Assembly: GCF_000799565.1 (NCBI RefSeq)
Contig: NZ_JUHB01000001.1
Location: 372,001-436,000 of the forward strand
Length of the DNA: 64,000 nucleotides
Source: Cellulophaga sp. Hel_I_12
Lineage (GTDB): Bacteria > Bacteroidota > Bacteroidia > Flavobacteriales > Flavobacteriaceae
Reading direction: 5' to 3'
Under the pieces are notes generated by a model, which did not search any database, was not told the DNA's origin, and saw only the letters and a program-made list of their open reading frames with translations. A program made the position numbers and the translations under genes. Below are positions 16,499 through 25,556 of this stretch, one piece after another; the stretch's first letter is position 1; every line of letters starts with the position of its first letter.

Positions 16499-19165
16499 AT
16501 GATTAAAAATGCATTTTCTATTCAAATTTTTGCTGTTGTTGAGCAATTAAAGAGTTCACTTGAAAACGGATTGACTATTGAAAATGCAGAAAAGTATTTG
16601 CATGTTTATGGTGAAAACCAAGTGCCAGAACATCGTCCTAAAAAAAGAGCAAAGATTCTTTTAGACCAATTCATAGATCCTATTATTTGGATATTAATTA
16701 TAGCAGCCTTTTTGTCTTTTATTTTTCTTAATTGGTTAGAGGGTATTGCTATTCTAGTTGCAGTATTAATTTCAATAGCCATTGGTTTTTTTATGGAGTT
16801 TCAAGCAATCAGGTCTTTGGAGACTTTAAGAAAAATGGGGCAAGCGACGGCAAAGGTAAAACGTTCTGGAAAAATAATTATTGTAAAAGCTTCTGAATTG
16901 GTTGTGGGAGATTTAATGCTTTTGGAAAGTGGTGATATTATCTCTGCGGATGCTCGTTTGTTTGAAGTAGACAATCTTTCTGTTAAAGAATCTGCTTTAA
17001 CAGGTGAGAGCTTACCTATATTCAAAAAAACAGGCGTCTTACCTGATAATACTCCAATAACTCATCAATCAAATATGGTGTTTAAGGGTACTATGATTAT
17101 TACTGGATTTGCCAAGGCTATTGTTACCGCTACAGGTAAATATTCTCAATTAGGGAATATACAGCAAATGGGTATAGATGCTCTTCAACAAATCACACCA
17201 CTTGAGAAAAAACTCAATAATTTAAGCAAACGGCTTGTTTGGTTTACTTTGGTTATGGTATTGTTAATTGTAATAACAGGTTATTTACAAGGTAAAAATT
17301 TATTATTTATGATTGAAACTGGCGTTGCTTTGGCGGTTGCAGCAATTCCAGAAGGGCTCCTAATTGTTTCGACCATTGCCTTATCTCAAGGAATGTTACG
17401 ACTGTCAAAAAGACAAGTCATTATTAAAAAATTGGAAGCTGTAGAGACTCTTGGAGCTACTAACATAATATGTACAGATAAAACAGGTACACTTACCGAA
17501 GACCTTATGGAAGTTCATTCGGTTATTTCTGCGGATAACTTTGATTTAAATAAAACTTTTCAAAATGATTTACAATTTGAAAAGTCGAAATATACAAAAA
17601 CTTTTGAAATGCTGCTTTTGGCAGGTGTTTTATGTAACAATGTAAAATATGATTTTCAAGAAATTCATGGAGATGCTATAGAGGTTGCATTACTCAAATA
17701 TGCTAAACAAATAGGATATCAAATAGAGTCGTTTAGAAAATTATATCCTGAAATGTTAGAATTACCCTTCGATGCTAATCGCAAATTAATGGCTACTGCT
17801 CATTATAAAGATAAAAGTTTTGCTGTTTTTTCTAAAGGAGCTTTCGAAAGTTTAATTAATCATTGTGATACAATTTTAGAAGAAGGCAAAATAAAGGTAT
17901 TTGATGACACCCAAATTTGGGAAAATAAAGTTGAGGAACTAGCTTCTCAAGGTATGCGAACGTTGGCGTTTGCATATAAAGAAGTAGTGGATGCACCTAC
18001 TATAGATAATATACTTTATGGTCTCACTTTTTTAGGAATAATAGGATTTATTGATCCTGCTCGAAAAGATGTTAAGGCGACAATTAATGTTTATAAAAAT
18101 GCAGGTATTAAGGTGGTAATGATGACTGGAGATCATCCTGCAACTTCAAAAAAAATTGCAGAAGAAATAGGATTATTACAGCCAACATCCCTAAATGATG
18201 CTGTTATTCATGGAAAAGCGCTTCATGGAATTGAAAATTTTGGCCTAAACGATAATGACAAACTATTAAAAGCATCGGTCTTTGCTCGTGTTACACCAGA
18301 ACAAAAATTGGCACTCGTTAGTTTTTATCAAAAGAATAATTACATAGTAGGTATGATTGGTGATGGCATTAATGATGTACCAGCACTTAGAAAAGCTGAT
18401 ATAGGAATAGCCATGGGAATTCGCGGAACTGGAGCGGCAAGAGAAGCAGCTGATGTTATTCTAAAGAACGATACTTTTACCGCTATAGAATTAGCTATAC
18501 ATCAGGGTCGAGTGGTTTTTCAGAACATCCGTCAATTTGTGGTATTTCTAATATCCTGTAATTTTGCAGAAATACTTTCTGTTGGAATGGCTGCCCTACT
18601 CAATTTACCTTCTCCATTATTACCCCTTCAAATTTTATTTCTCAATTTAGTAACTGATACATTTCCGGCATTAGCATTGGGTTTAGGCAAAGGATCAAAA
18701 AATATTATGAAAGAGCCGGCCAGAAACCCAAAAGAGGCAATAATGACTAAAGATGATTGGTTTTTTACAGTTTTATACGGAATTTGTATTACAAGTGCAG
18801 TTTTAGGGATGGTAATTTATAGTGATATGGTATTAGGCTTACCATCGAAAAAAATAAACAATATGGCATTCTTTACTTTGGTTTTTGCACAATTACTGAA
18901 TGTTTTTAATATTCCTAAACAAAAACTGTTATTTTCTAAAAATGAAGTGACTACTAATTTATGGATTTGGGGAGCATTAATCGTATCACTTGTTTTTACT
19001 TTTTCTGCTTATTTTATTATACCTATTGCCAAAGCACTGGGTTTAGAACCATTAAAATTTAGTGAGATAGTTTTAACATTATTATTTGCCTTAGGGGCAA
19101 TTTTTGCTGCACAAATTATTAAATATATAAGCCTATGTATAGGAAAATCAAAAACTAGTATATAG
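16499..19165 (+). CDS. P2-type cation-transporting ATPase (Ca2+-type)
   Basis: 888 residues with the full P-type layout: N-terminal cation-ATPase domain, actuator loop with ALTGES (166-171), membrane helix M4 with PEGL (284-287), phosphorylation motif DKTGTLTE (Asp327), nucleotide domain with KGAFES, hinge MTGDHP and GDGINDVPAL, then a C-terminal six-helix block. PEGL in M4 and the absence of an N-terminal HMA domain or CPC motif put it in the P2 group (Ca2+ or Na+/K+-like exporters), not a heavy-metal pump. There is no FNR-like box in its 146-bp leader, so it is one of the few units here outside the putative regulon unless read through from hsp20. Confidence 0.9.
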   Translation: MIKNAFSIQIFAVVEQLKSSLENGLTIENAEKYLHVYGENQVPEHRPKKRAKILLDQFIDPIIWILIIAAFLSFIFLNWLEGIAILVAVLISIAIGFFMEFQAIRSLETLRKMGQATAKVKRSGKIIIVKASELVVGDLMLLESGDIISADARLFEVDNLSVKESALTGESLPIFKKTGVLPDNTPITHQSNMVFKGTMIITGFAKAIVTATGKYSQLGNIQQMGIDALQQITPLEKKLNNLSKRLVWFTLVMVLLIVITGYLQGKNLLFMIETGVALAVAAIPEGLLIVSTIALSQGMLRLSKRQVIIKKLEAVETLGATNIICTDKTGTLTEDLMEVHSVISADNFDLNKTFQNDLQFEKSKYTKTFEMLLLAGVLCNNVKYDFQEIHGDAIEVALLKYAKQIGYQIESFRKLYPEMLELPFDANRKLMATAHYKDKSFAVFSKGAFESLINHCDTILEEGKIKVFDDTQIWENKVEELASQGMRTLAFAYKEVVDAPTIDNILYGLTFLGIIGFIDPARKDVKATINVYKNAGIKVVMMTGDHPATSKKIAEEIGLLQPTSLNDAVIHGKALHGIENFGLNDNDKLLKASVFARVTPEQKLALVSFYQKNNYIVGMIGDGINDVPALRKADIGIAMGIRGTGAAREAADVILKNDTFTAIELAIHQGRVVFQNIRQFVVFLISCNFAEILSVGMAALLNLPSPLLPLQILFLNLVTDTFPALALGLGKGSKNIMKEPARNPKEAIMTKDDWFFTVLYGICITSAVLGMVIYSDMVLGLPSKKINNMAFFTLVFAQLLNVFNIPKQKLLFSKNEVTTNLWIWGALIVSLVFTFSAYFIIPIAKALGLEPLKFSEIVLTLLFALGAIFAAQIIKYISLCIGKSKTSI

Positions 19166-19171
19166 TTGAAT

Positions 19172-19984
19172 CTAAGTGGCAAAACCATTCATTGCCTCGA
19201 ACTCAGCTTCTAATAATGGTGTTTTTACAAGGTGAGTATTATTGGCTAATGCTTTTTTTGCTGACCTATAGCCAAGATTAAAAATGGTATCTATATTTTT
19301 TAGAGAAAACATTCCAAAGTTCATCATTTCGTCAGGACGTATAAGTACATCACAATCTTGAAATTTTTTAAATGTTTCGTGAGATATCATGATATGGAAT
19401 ACACGCTCCATAACATTATGGGCATGCTTTAAATCTCCAATTTTTACATTTTCAAAAGGATTTACATAAACCCCAATGACCTGATCACAATACATTTTTA
19501 TAAGATCTACAGGAAAATTATTTAGTGTGCCACCGTCGGTATAGTAGCCATTTTCAATTTTAATAGGTGCAAATATTCCAGGTACTGCCGAAGAAGCCAA
19601 AATAGGTTTAATAAGTTCACCAGTGCTAAATACTTTTAAAGTGCCATCAAGTAAATTAGTAGCAGTTATATAAAGCTTTTTTTGTAAAGAATTAAAATTA
19701 TCATGGGGTAGATAGGTGTTGAATTGATCATAGAATTTTTCCGTATCAATAAATCCTGGTTTATTCTTTGCGTACTTTGTGACACTAAAAATCTGCGTAC
19801 TTTTAAAAAAGTCTAATATTTCTTGCCATGTACAACCTCCTGCATAAAGAGCACCCACGATAGCACCTGCACTAGTACCTGCAATATAGCTTGGGCAGAT
19901 ATTATATTCTTCTAAGGCTTTTAGTACACCTATATGTGCAATTCCACGGGTACCACCGCCAGAAAGTACTAAACCAACAGTCAT
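19172..19984 (-). CDS. Patatin-like phospholipase
   Basis: 270 residues. The oxyanion loop LSGGGTRG (8-15), nucleophile elbow GTSAG (Ser38) and catalytic Asp in YTDGGTLNNFP (Asp150) make the Ser-Asp dyad complete, so it should be an active acyl hydrolase. No signal peptide is seen; it belongs with cytoplasmic or membrane-associated RssA/YlbK-type patatins rather than secreted toxins. Transcribed alone from its own FNR-like box 58 bp upstream. With the Mla transporter nearby it may take part in phospholipid turnover under stress (inference). Confidence 0.9.
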   Translation of the reverse strand: MTVGLVLSGGGTRGIAHIGVLKALEEYNICPSYIAGTSAGAIVGALYAGGCTWQEILDFFKSTQIFSVTKYAKNKPGFIDTEKFYDQFNTYLPHDNFNSLQKKLYITATNLLDGTLKVFSTGELIKPILASSAVPGIFAPIKIENGYYTDGGTLNNFPVDLIKMYCDQVIGVYVNPFENVKIGDLKHAHNVMERVFHIMISHETFKKFQDCDVLIRPDEMMNFGMFSLKNIDTIFNLGYRSAKKALANNTHLVKTPLLEAEFEAMNGFAT

Positions 19985-20010
19985 TTTTGAATAGGTTTTT
20001 TATGCTGTTG

Positions 20011-20053
20011 CGAAAATAATTTTTATTAAAAGTATGTACTATGATAAGTATCA
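20011..20053 (-). promoter_or_regulatory. FNR-like box + -7 element for patatin gene
   Basis: TGATAAGTATCA lies at 20042-20053. Leftward after 23 bp comes TATTTTCG (20018-20011), one base off consensus. Confidence 0.7.
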
Positions 20054-20114
20054 TATAAAGTAATTTAAAAGAGTTTATTTATCCTATAAAAACTTTAATA
20101 GTTAGCCATAGGGA

Positions 20115-20157
20115 TGATGAATATCATATTTATACCTATTTAACTAACTTATATTTG
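20115..20157 (+). promoter_or_regulatory. FNR-like box + -7 element for LOV kinase operon
   Basis: TGATGAATATCA lies at 20115-20126 and TATATTTG (perfect) at 20150-20157. The kinase ATG is 22 bp after the -7 element. If its partner regulator binds here, the operon is autoregulated. Confidence 0.82.
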
Positions 20158-20178
20158 GTACATACACCGTAGTATCAC

Positions 20179-22536
20179 ATGGCAGCTCAATTAATAAATC
20201 AAGAATTATATCGAAGTATTTTTGAATCATCTTCACAAGGAATTCTTGTGGTAGATGATTTTGGCTCCATTCTACATGCAAACCAGGCAATAGCAACACT
20301 TTTTGAATATCCTTCTGAGGATTTAGTTACTCTAAAATTAGAAATGCTAATTCCTATAGCTTTAGGTGGCGCCCAGTCTGAGCTACAAAAAAAGTATGCT
20401 GATGCCCTTAAAAGAAAATCTTTTGGGAAGTTTAAATTGTTAGGACTTAAAAAAGGCGGTTCTCACTTGTCGCTACTGATTAATTTACACCCAACAATCG
20501 TAAATGGTAAAGAGCTGGTAATTGTATTTGTAACTGATGGTACTGAAAATCTTTTATTGGCGCATGAATTAGAAGTTAGTGAAGAAAAAAACAGAGCTAT
20601 TCTCCAAGCACTACCAGATATAATAGTTATACAAGATAGAGAAGGTACGTTTTTAGAGATACAATCTTCCAATAATTTTCAATTTCCTTACCCTATCCGG
20701 CAAATAAAAGGTAAAAAAATAAGTGATTTTATTTCTGGTGACCTTGAATGTAAACATATTCTAAAAACACTTCAGCAGGTTATACGTATAAAAAAAATGG
20801 AAATTATTGAAGTTGCCATTCCTATTTTAAATAGAAAAGTTGACTTTGAAGCTCGTATTGTACCTTTTGAAAAGGATAAGGTTTTGGTGGTTTTAAGAGA
20901 TATTACCAAATCAAAAGCAATTCAAAATGTATTAGATACCAGAAATAGAGCACTAGAAGTGGCCGGAAACGGTATTGTTATTGTTGATGCGCAAGACCCT
21001 ATATTACCTATCATATATTGTAATAAATCTTTCACTGAATTAACGGGGTATTCTTATGAAGAAGTCATAGGAATTAACTGTGCCTTTTTACAGAATGATG
21101 ATCGAGATCAAGTAGCGATTAGGACTATGGTTAAAGCCATTAAAAATCAAGAATCATGTAGGGTTGTACTTCGAAATTATAGAAAAAATGGAACGCTTTT
21201 TTGGAATGAAGTGAGTATTACTCCTTTATTTAATGAGGAAAAAAAACTGACACATTTTATTGGAGTTCAAAATGATGTAACCGAAATTATTGAAAACAGA
21301 AAAAAATTAGAGCGTTACACTGAAAAATTAGAGGAAACAATAGAAGGGCGCACCACAGAACTGAAAGCAACAGTAGAAAAGTTAGTAGCAACCAATCAAG
21401 ATTTGAAAGATCAGATGGTCTCTACAAAAGTTGCAGAAGAAAAAATAAGAACAAGTCAAGCTATGTTTACAGCGATAGCTCAAAACTTTCCTAATGGTGT
21501 TATTATTGTATTTAATACAAAGTTTGAATTGGTTTATGTAGAAGGGGAAGAATTAGATCGGATTGCCTTAAAAAAGTCCGATATCGAAGGAGAGAAGCTA
21601 GATCAAATATCTTTTTTTTCGGATAAACAAAAATTGAAATTAAAAGAAGATATCAAAAAAACATTAGATGGTGCAGCAATTTCTTCCGAAGTAGATTTTC
21701 AAGGGCAGAGCTATACCGTGAACTCAACACCACTTTTTGGTGATCATAGAAAAATAGTATGGGCTTTATTTGTGTATAATAATGTCACGGAACAAAAAAA
21801 AATACAACAAAATTTAGAGGCATCTTTAAAAATTGAACAAGAATTAAACGAATTAAAATCACGTTTTATTTCTATGGCTTCTCATGAGTTCAGAACACCG
21901 TTGAGCGCTATTTTGTCTTCAGCAATTTTAATTGGTAAACAAAATGAAGCAGGGAATGAGGAGCGCAGGTTAAAACATGTATTTCGGATTCGCAATAATG
22001 TAAAAAATTTAGTGATAATTTTAAACGATTTTCTATCATTAAGTAGACTAGAAGAAGGTAAAATTATTCCTGTTTCTCAGCATTTTGAATTAATTGAGTT
22101 TTCGAAATTAGTTATGGAAGAAATGAAAACAACCAAGAAAGATGGGCAAAAAATAGTATTGCTAACGGAAGAACCCAAGGTATATGTAGATCTCGACCCT
22201 AAATTAATAAGTCATGTACTTATAAATTTACTCTCCAATGCCACCAAGTATTCCAAAGAAAATCAAAAAATACTTTTAGAAATTTCAGCAACTACAACAC
22301 ATGTAACGTTGACCATTAGTGATAAAGGAATTGGTATTCCTATAGAAGAACAGGAGAAGCTTTTTGAGCGTTTTTTTCGAGCAACAAACGCCACAAATAT
22401 CCAAGGTACTGGACTAGGCCTGCATATTGTAAAACATTATGTTGAATTAATGGATGGAATGGTAAGTTTTACCAGTGAATTGGGAAAAGGCACTTCTTTT
22501 AAAGTAAAATTACCTTTAAAAATGGTTAAATCTTAA
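20179..22536 (+). CDS. Soluble PAS/LOV sensor histidine kinase
   Basis: 785 residues without membrane helices: PAS 1 (about 8-125), PAS 2 (about 135-245), a LOV-type PAS 3 (about 250-372), a coiled coil (375-425), PAS 4 (about 427-540), HisKA with MASHEFRTP (His569) and HATPase with NLLSNATKYS, DKGIGIP and GTGLGLHI. PAS 3 has GINCAFLQ at about 298-305 (Cys301), the flavin-adduct motif GxNCRFLQ of LOV domains with Ala for Arg, and NYRKNGTLFWNEVSITPL, the second LOV hallmark. It should therefore bind FMN and sense blue light or redox. It pairs with the receiver-CRP gene 10 bp downstream. Confidence 0.9.
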   Translation: MAAQLINQELYRSIFESSSQGILVVDDFGSILHANQAIATLFEYPSEDLVTLKLEMLIPIALGGAQSELQKKYADALKRKSFGKFKLLGLKKGGSHLSLLINLHPTIVNGKELVIVFVTDGTENLLLAHELEVSEEKNRAILQALPDIIVIQDREGTFLEIQSSNNFQFPYPIRQIKGKKISDFISGDLECKHILKTLQQVIRIKKMEIIEVAIPILNRKVDFEARIVPFEKDKVLVVLRDITKSKAIQNVLDTRNRALEVAGNGIVIVDAQDPILPIIYCNKSFTELTGYSYEEVIGINCAFLQNDDRDQVAIRTMVKAIKNQESCRVVLRNYRKNGTLFWNEVSITPLFNEEKKLTHFIGVQNDVTEIIENRKKLERYTEKLEETIEGRTTELKATVEKLVATNQDLKDQMVSTKVAEEKIRTSQAMFTAIAQNFPNGVIIVFNTKFELVYVEGEELDRIALKKSDIEGEKLDQISFFSDKQKLKLKEDIKKTLDGAAISSEVDFQGQSYTVNSTPLFGDHRKIVWALFVYNNVTEQKKIQQNLEASLKIEQELNELKSRFISMASHEFRTPLSAILSSAILIGKQNEAGNEERRLKHVFRIRNNVKNLVIILNDFLSLSRLEEGKIIPVSQHFELIEFSKLVMEEMKTTKKDGQKIVLLTEEPKVYVDLDPKLISHVLINLLSNATKYSKENQKILLEISATTTHVTLTISDKGIGIPIEEQEKLFERFFRATNATNIQGTGLGLHIVKHYVELMDGMVSFTSELGKGTSFKVKLPLKMVKS

Positions 22537-22546
22537 ATGTATCGTT

Positions 22547-23617
22547 ATGAAAAAAATACTATTAATTGAAGATAATGTTGATGTACGTGAAAATACCGCA
22601 GACATTTTAGAATTCGCAAACTACGAGGTAATGACTGCTGAAAATGGTAAAATAGGAATAGCAAAATCAATACAATTTAAACCAGATATCGTAGTGTGCG
22701 ATATTATGATGCCAGAGCTTGATGGCTACGAGGTATTAAAAGCTTTAGCCAAAAACACTAGTACGGCCAGCATACCTTTCATTTTTCTTACAGCAAAAAC
22801 AAATAGAGCTGATGTTCGAATGGGTATGAACTTAGGTGCAGATGATTACTTAACCAAACCTTTCGAAGAACATGAATTATTAGAAGCCATTTCGAGTCGT
22901 TTAACTAAGAATGAATTTTTAAAAAAAAAAATTTCCAAAAATTTAGAAGGACTTAATTCATTTTTAGATGAAGCATCGGCCTACATAAATATGGAAAGCT
23001 TAACTCTAGGGCATACGCTAAAACATTATGAAAAAAAAGATATTATTTTCTGGGAAGGCGATAATGCGCATTCTTTGTATTTTATAGAGAAAGGGGCTGT
23101 AAAAACATATAAAAACACTTCAGAAGGAAAAGAATTAGTCACTGGAATTTATAGTTCAGGAGATTTTATTGGACAACTTTCATTATTGAATACTTTAGGA
23201 TGTTATGTAGAAAATGCTACTGTTTTAGAAGATGCACAGGTGGCGGCAATTCCAAAAGGCGATTTTATTAAATTACTTTTTGAAAATAATATAGTTTCTC
23301 AAAAATTCATCAATTTAATATCCAATAATTTAATAGAAGTACAAACACAATTGTTAGATATGGCTTTTGCCTCAGTGCGCAAGAGAGCAGCAAAGGCTCT
23401 TATTGAATTACACAATAAGGGTCTTATAACAAACGTACCAGACACTGGAATGGCAATACCGAGGGAAGATTTTGCTGGTATGATTGGGACAGCTACGGAA
23501 ACCGCCATTAGAACGCTATCTGATTTTAAAGATGAAGGTATCATAACGACAGATCGCAGTCGCCGAATTATTATTTTAACCATTGATAAATTGCATAAAA
23601 TCGCTGAGCGCGGATAA
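22547..23617 (+). CDS. Response regulator receiver fused to CRP/FNR-type DNA-binding protein
   Basis: A 356-residue paralogue of the protein at 4011-5063, with the same order: receiver (1-120, D52 in CDIMMPE, Lys in YLTKPFEE), a beta-roll effector domain (about 150-265) and a Crp winged helix (about 275-350). The recognition helix TETAIRTL is nearly identical to that of its paralogue, so both should read the same TGA..TCA half-sites. There is no Fe-S Cys set and no complete cAMP-binding Arg-Ser pocket that I can point to. Second gene of the LOV-kinase operon. It is a candidate light- or redox-dependent activator of the island. Confidence 0.9.
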   Translation: MKKILLIEDNVDVRENTADILEFANYEVMTAENGKIGIAKSIQFKPDIVVCDIMMPELDGYEVLKALAKNTSTASIPFIFLTAKTNRADVRMGMNLGADDYLTKPFEEHELLEAISSRLTKNEFLKKKISKNLEGLNSFLDEASAYINMESLTLGHTLKHYEKKDIIFWEGDNAHSLYFIEKGAVKTYKNTSEGKELVTGIYSSGDFIGQLSLLNTLGCYVENATVLEDAQVAAIPKGDFIKLLFENNIVSQKFINLISNNLIEVQTQLLDMAFASVRKRAAKALIELHNKGLITNVPDTGMAIPREDFAGMIGTATETAIRTLSDFKDEGIITTDRSRRIIILTIDKLHKIAERG

Positions 23618-23633
23618 AAAGTAAAAAAAGAAA

Positions 23634-23864
23634 TTAATTTTCCCTTTTTATTCTTTGAAATAGCATTTTCATTTTTTTTAAAACAAGCGTTAACACCATT
23701 TGTTGAATATTGCCACTTAAATTTTGAACTACGTGTGAAGGCTGTAGTTTTAATTTTGTTTGGTTGTAGATCAACCTTAAGCTTTCCATTTCAATTTCTC
23801 TATGGATTTTTAAAATATGAAGTCTTTCATCAATTTCTTCAAAAGAATGGTAGTGTTTATTCAT
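23634..23864 (-). CDS. Small basic protein of unknown function
   Basis: 76 residues. The N-terminal helix (FEEIDERLHILKIHREIEMESLRLIYNQTKLKLQPSHVVQNL) is amphipathic and charged, and the C-terminal half is hydrophobic/basic (QQMVLTLVLKKMKMLFQRIKREN). Its start overlaps the stop of the membrane protein gene by 4 bp, so translation is coupled. It is the last gene of the YtxH-membrane protein unit and may interact with that membrane protein (inference). Confidence 0.65.
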   Translation of the reverse strand: MNKHYHSFEEIDERLHILKIHREIEMESLRLIYNQTKLKLQPSHVVQNLSGNIQQMVLTLVLKKMKMLFQRIKREN

Positions 23865-24211
23865 AATTCATCGAAATAAAGGGCAGATAATTTTTTAATC
23901 ACAGGCTTATTTATGCGTTTTTTAACGATATAAATAAGTATGGTCACCATACCGTAAAAACCACCAACGACTATAAACCCTAGTGAATAGCTATCTAGTG
24001 CTTCACCTAGAGCCAACGAGATCCCAAACGATAAAAAAAGCAAAGAAATTACTAGTGCTAAACCCATTAAAATAGATTGTAAACCCGCTGTAAAAAACCG
24101 TGTCAAAATCTTAAACACCCTAAGCTTAATATATTCTTCACTTTGTGCTAAATAAGATCTTATAGCGGCCTCAGCCTCTATAAGATCTTTTTTTGTGTTT
24201 TCTAAAGCCAT
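23861..24211 (-). CDS. Holin-X/DUF1469-like membrane protein
   Basis: 116 residues. An N-terminal amphipathic helix with many Glu (EAEAAIRSYLAQSEEYIKLRVFKILT) is followed by two membrane helices (about 42-66 and 74-95) and a basic tail. This is the layout of the Actinobacterial/Bacteroidota Holin-X (phage_holin_3_6-like) family, which despite its name is a chromosomal envelope-stress companion. It sits between the YtxH gene (7-bp spacer) and the small protein gene (4-bp overlap), a combination common in Flavobacteria. Confidence 0.75.
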   Translation of the reverse strand: MALENTKKDLIEAEAAIRSYLAQSEEYIKLRVFKILTRFFTAGLQSILMGLALVISLLFLSFGISLALGEALDSYSLGFIVVGGFYGMVTILIYIVKKRINKPVIKKLSALYFDEL

Positions 24212-24218
24212 AAAAATT

Positions 24219-24548
24219 CTACTTTTGAAATTGTGCGTTTTTCTTTTTTAAATCCTCTAGTTTACGTTCTAAAGTTTCAATAATATCATCGGCCTTATAG
24301 CTCATCGTAGAAATGGCTTCATCTAATTTTCGGTCAAAGATGTCTTTTTTCTCGTTGGCTGTTTTTGTAAGTTCGTCTTTAGCATGGCTTATACGTTCGC
24401 TAAGGTCGTGGCTTGCATCTTCTACTTTACGTTTAATTTTATGCCGCGTTTCACTGCCCTTATCTGGGGCATATAATATTCCTATCCCCGCACCAAGTGC
24501 AGCTCCGGTTAATAATGCCAATAAAACATTTCCACTGTTGTCTGTCAT
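24219..24548 (-). CDS. YtxH domain protein
   Basis: 109 residues. The N-terminal hydrophobic segment VLLALLTGAALGAGIGILYAPDKGSETR is the YtxH signature (Gly-rich membrane helix followed by APxxG), and after it comes a long charged helix (KIKRKVEDASHDLSERISHAKDELTKTANEK...) with coiled-coil character. YtxH proteins are general-stress proteins of unknown mechanism (sigma-B dependent in Bacillus). First gene of a three-gene unit probably read from the box at 24623. Confidence 0.88.
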   Translation of the reverse strand: MTDNSGNVLLALLTGAALGAGIGILYAPDKGSETRHKIKRKVEDASHDLSERISHAKDELTKTANEKKDIFDRKLDEAISTMSYKADDIIETLERKLEDLKKKNAQFQK

Positions 24549-24591
24549 GATTTTTAATTTTTAAGATTATACGATAATTTAATTTATTGCT

Positions 24592-24665
24592 CTAAATTAA
24601 GGCTATAGTAAATGTTTTGAAATGATTTGAATCATTTCAAAACTGAGTTTTAATTTTCAGCTTTG
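24592..24665. promoter_or_regulatory. FNR-like box between YtxH operon (left) and W/FW-family gene (right)
   Basis: TGATTTGAATCA lies at 24623-24634. Rightward, 23 bp on, is CAGCTTTG (24658-24665; CA in place of TA). Leftward is TAATTTAG (24599-24592). Both -7 elements are imperfect but at the exact distance used elsewhere. Confidence 0.68.
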
Positions 24666-24691
24666 AGCACAAAATAAAATCTAAAAATCAA

Positions 24692-25090
24692 ATGAAAACA
24701 AAAATTACAGATCCAAAAAAAGAATTTCTTTTAGGTGCAGGGCTAGATGTTTTGCATCAAGAAAGTAAAGAGTGGCAGGAGAATATAGCCTTTTGGCAAG
24801 ATGAAACTAAATTCTTCAATACTATTTTAACCAAAAAAGAACGCCAGGAATCAGAATATACAAGTCTTCTAAAAAATCTAGAAAGGGTACATCATCACCT
24901 TTTTAATTTTATGTCTAAAGATATTATAGAACACGAAAAATTTCTCTCAAGGTTAGTGAAAGGTGAAAAGGGCTTATCAGATGAAAATTATAGAGGACAG
25001 CATAAAGAGCTAAAGGAAAAAATGGAGGTTTTTAATCAGGACTTTAAAACTTTTAAAAAAATGGTTTTTGCTTATGTTAAGAAACTTTAA
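24692..25090 (+). CDS. W/FW-family helical protein (paralogue 1 of 3)
   Basis: 132 residues, all helical and charged. The motif EWQENIAFWQDETKFFNTIL (about 26-45) recurs in the proteins at 25557-25943 (LELLFWKDELKFFNNRL) and 29127-29576 (HWKSDVEFYREDLRFLLHLM). All three then have a Glu/His-bearing middle helix and a C-terminal F-x-x-x-K helix. I know no named family. Spaced Glu and His residues could form a four-helix metal or cofactor bundle, but that is speculation. Transcribed from the box at 24623. Confidence 0.7.
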   Translation: MKTKITDPKKEFLLGAGLDVLHQESKEWQENIAFWQDETKFFNTILTKKERQESEYTSLLKNLERVHHHLFNFMSKDIIEHEKFLSRLVKGEKGLSDENYRGQHKELKEKMEVFNQDFKTFKKMVFAYVKKL

Positions 25091-25169
25091 GTCTAGCAGT
25101 ACATGTCTAAAAAGTCTTTACCACAAAATAGCTATTTAAGATAATTATTTGGTTTTTTTATACGTAAAT

Positions 25170-25500
25170 ATGAAACTTACTATTTTTAAAATCGTTGATA
25201 GAAAATCAGATAGTATAGCTAATTTTTTGGATTATTATTATTTCTTGCGTATGCCTTATTTGGCAAGTGATTTTTTAGAAAAGGGCTAACTGTCTCGGCA
25301 AATTACTAATGCCGAATCAAAAGCCATTATGGCAGCTGAATCTTCTGGGGAAGCTAAAGAACAACATTTTCTACCAATATTTAGCGCCATGAACCAAGAA
25401 ATAATACAAGATTGTAAACTTTCTAAACTTGCCTGCGGCCTTGTACTAATGAATGCAAATGAAATTATCTCGGCAGTAGGGATATTTCAAGTTAATTTAA
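25170..25500 (+). pseudogene. Broken gene, in-frame TAA at 25287
   Basis: An ATG at 25170 opens 39 codons (MKLTIFKIVD...ASDFLEKG), ending in TAA at 25287-25289. The very next codons stay open in the same frame through the ATG at 25329 (AAESSGEAKEQHFLPIFSAMNQEI) to about 25500, after which the frame becomes hydrophobic, low-complexity and overlaps the opposite gene. The exact frame continuity across one stop suggests a recently inactivated CDS, or less likely a recoded stop. I do not recognise the product. Confidence 0.45.
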
Positions 25501-25556
25501 TTAAAAGTAATTTAGTCTATTCTAATTTAATAGTACGGTTATCTTTTTTAAACCTA

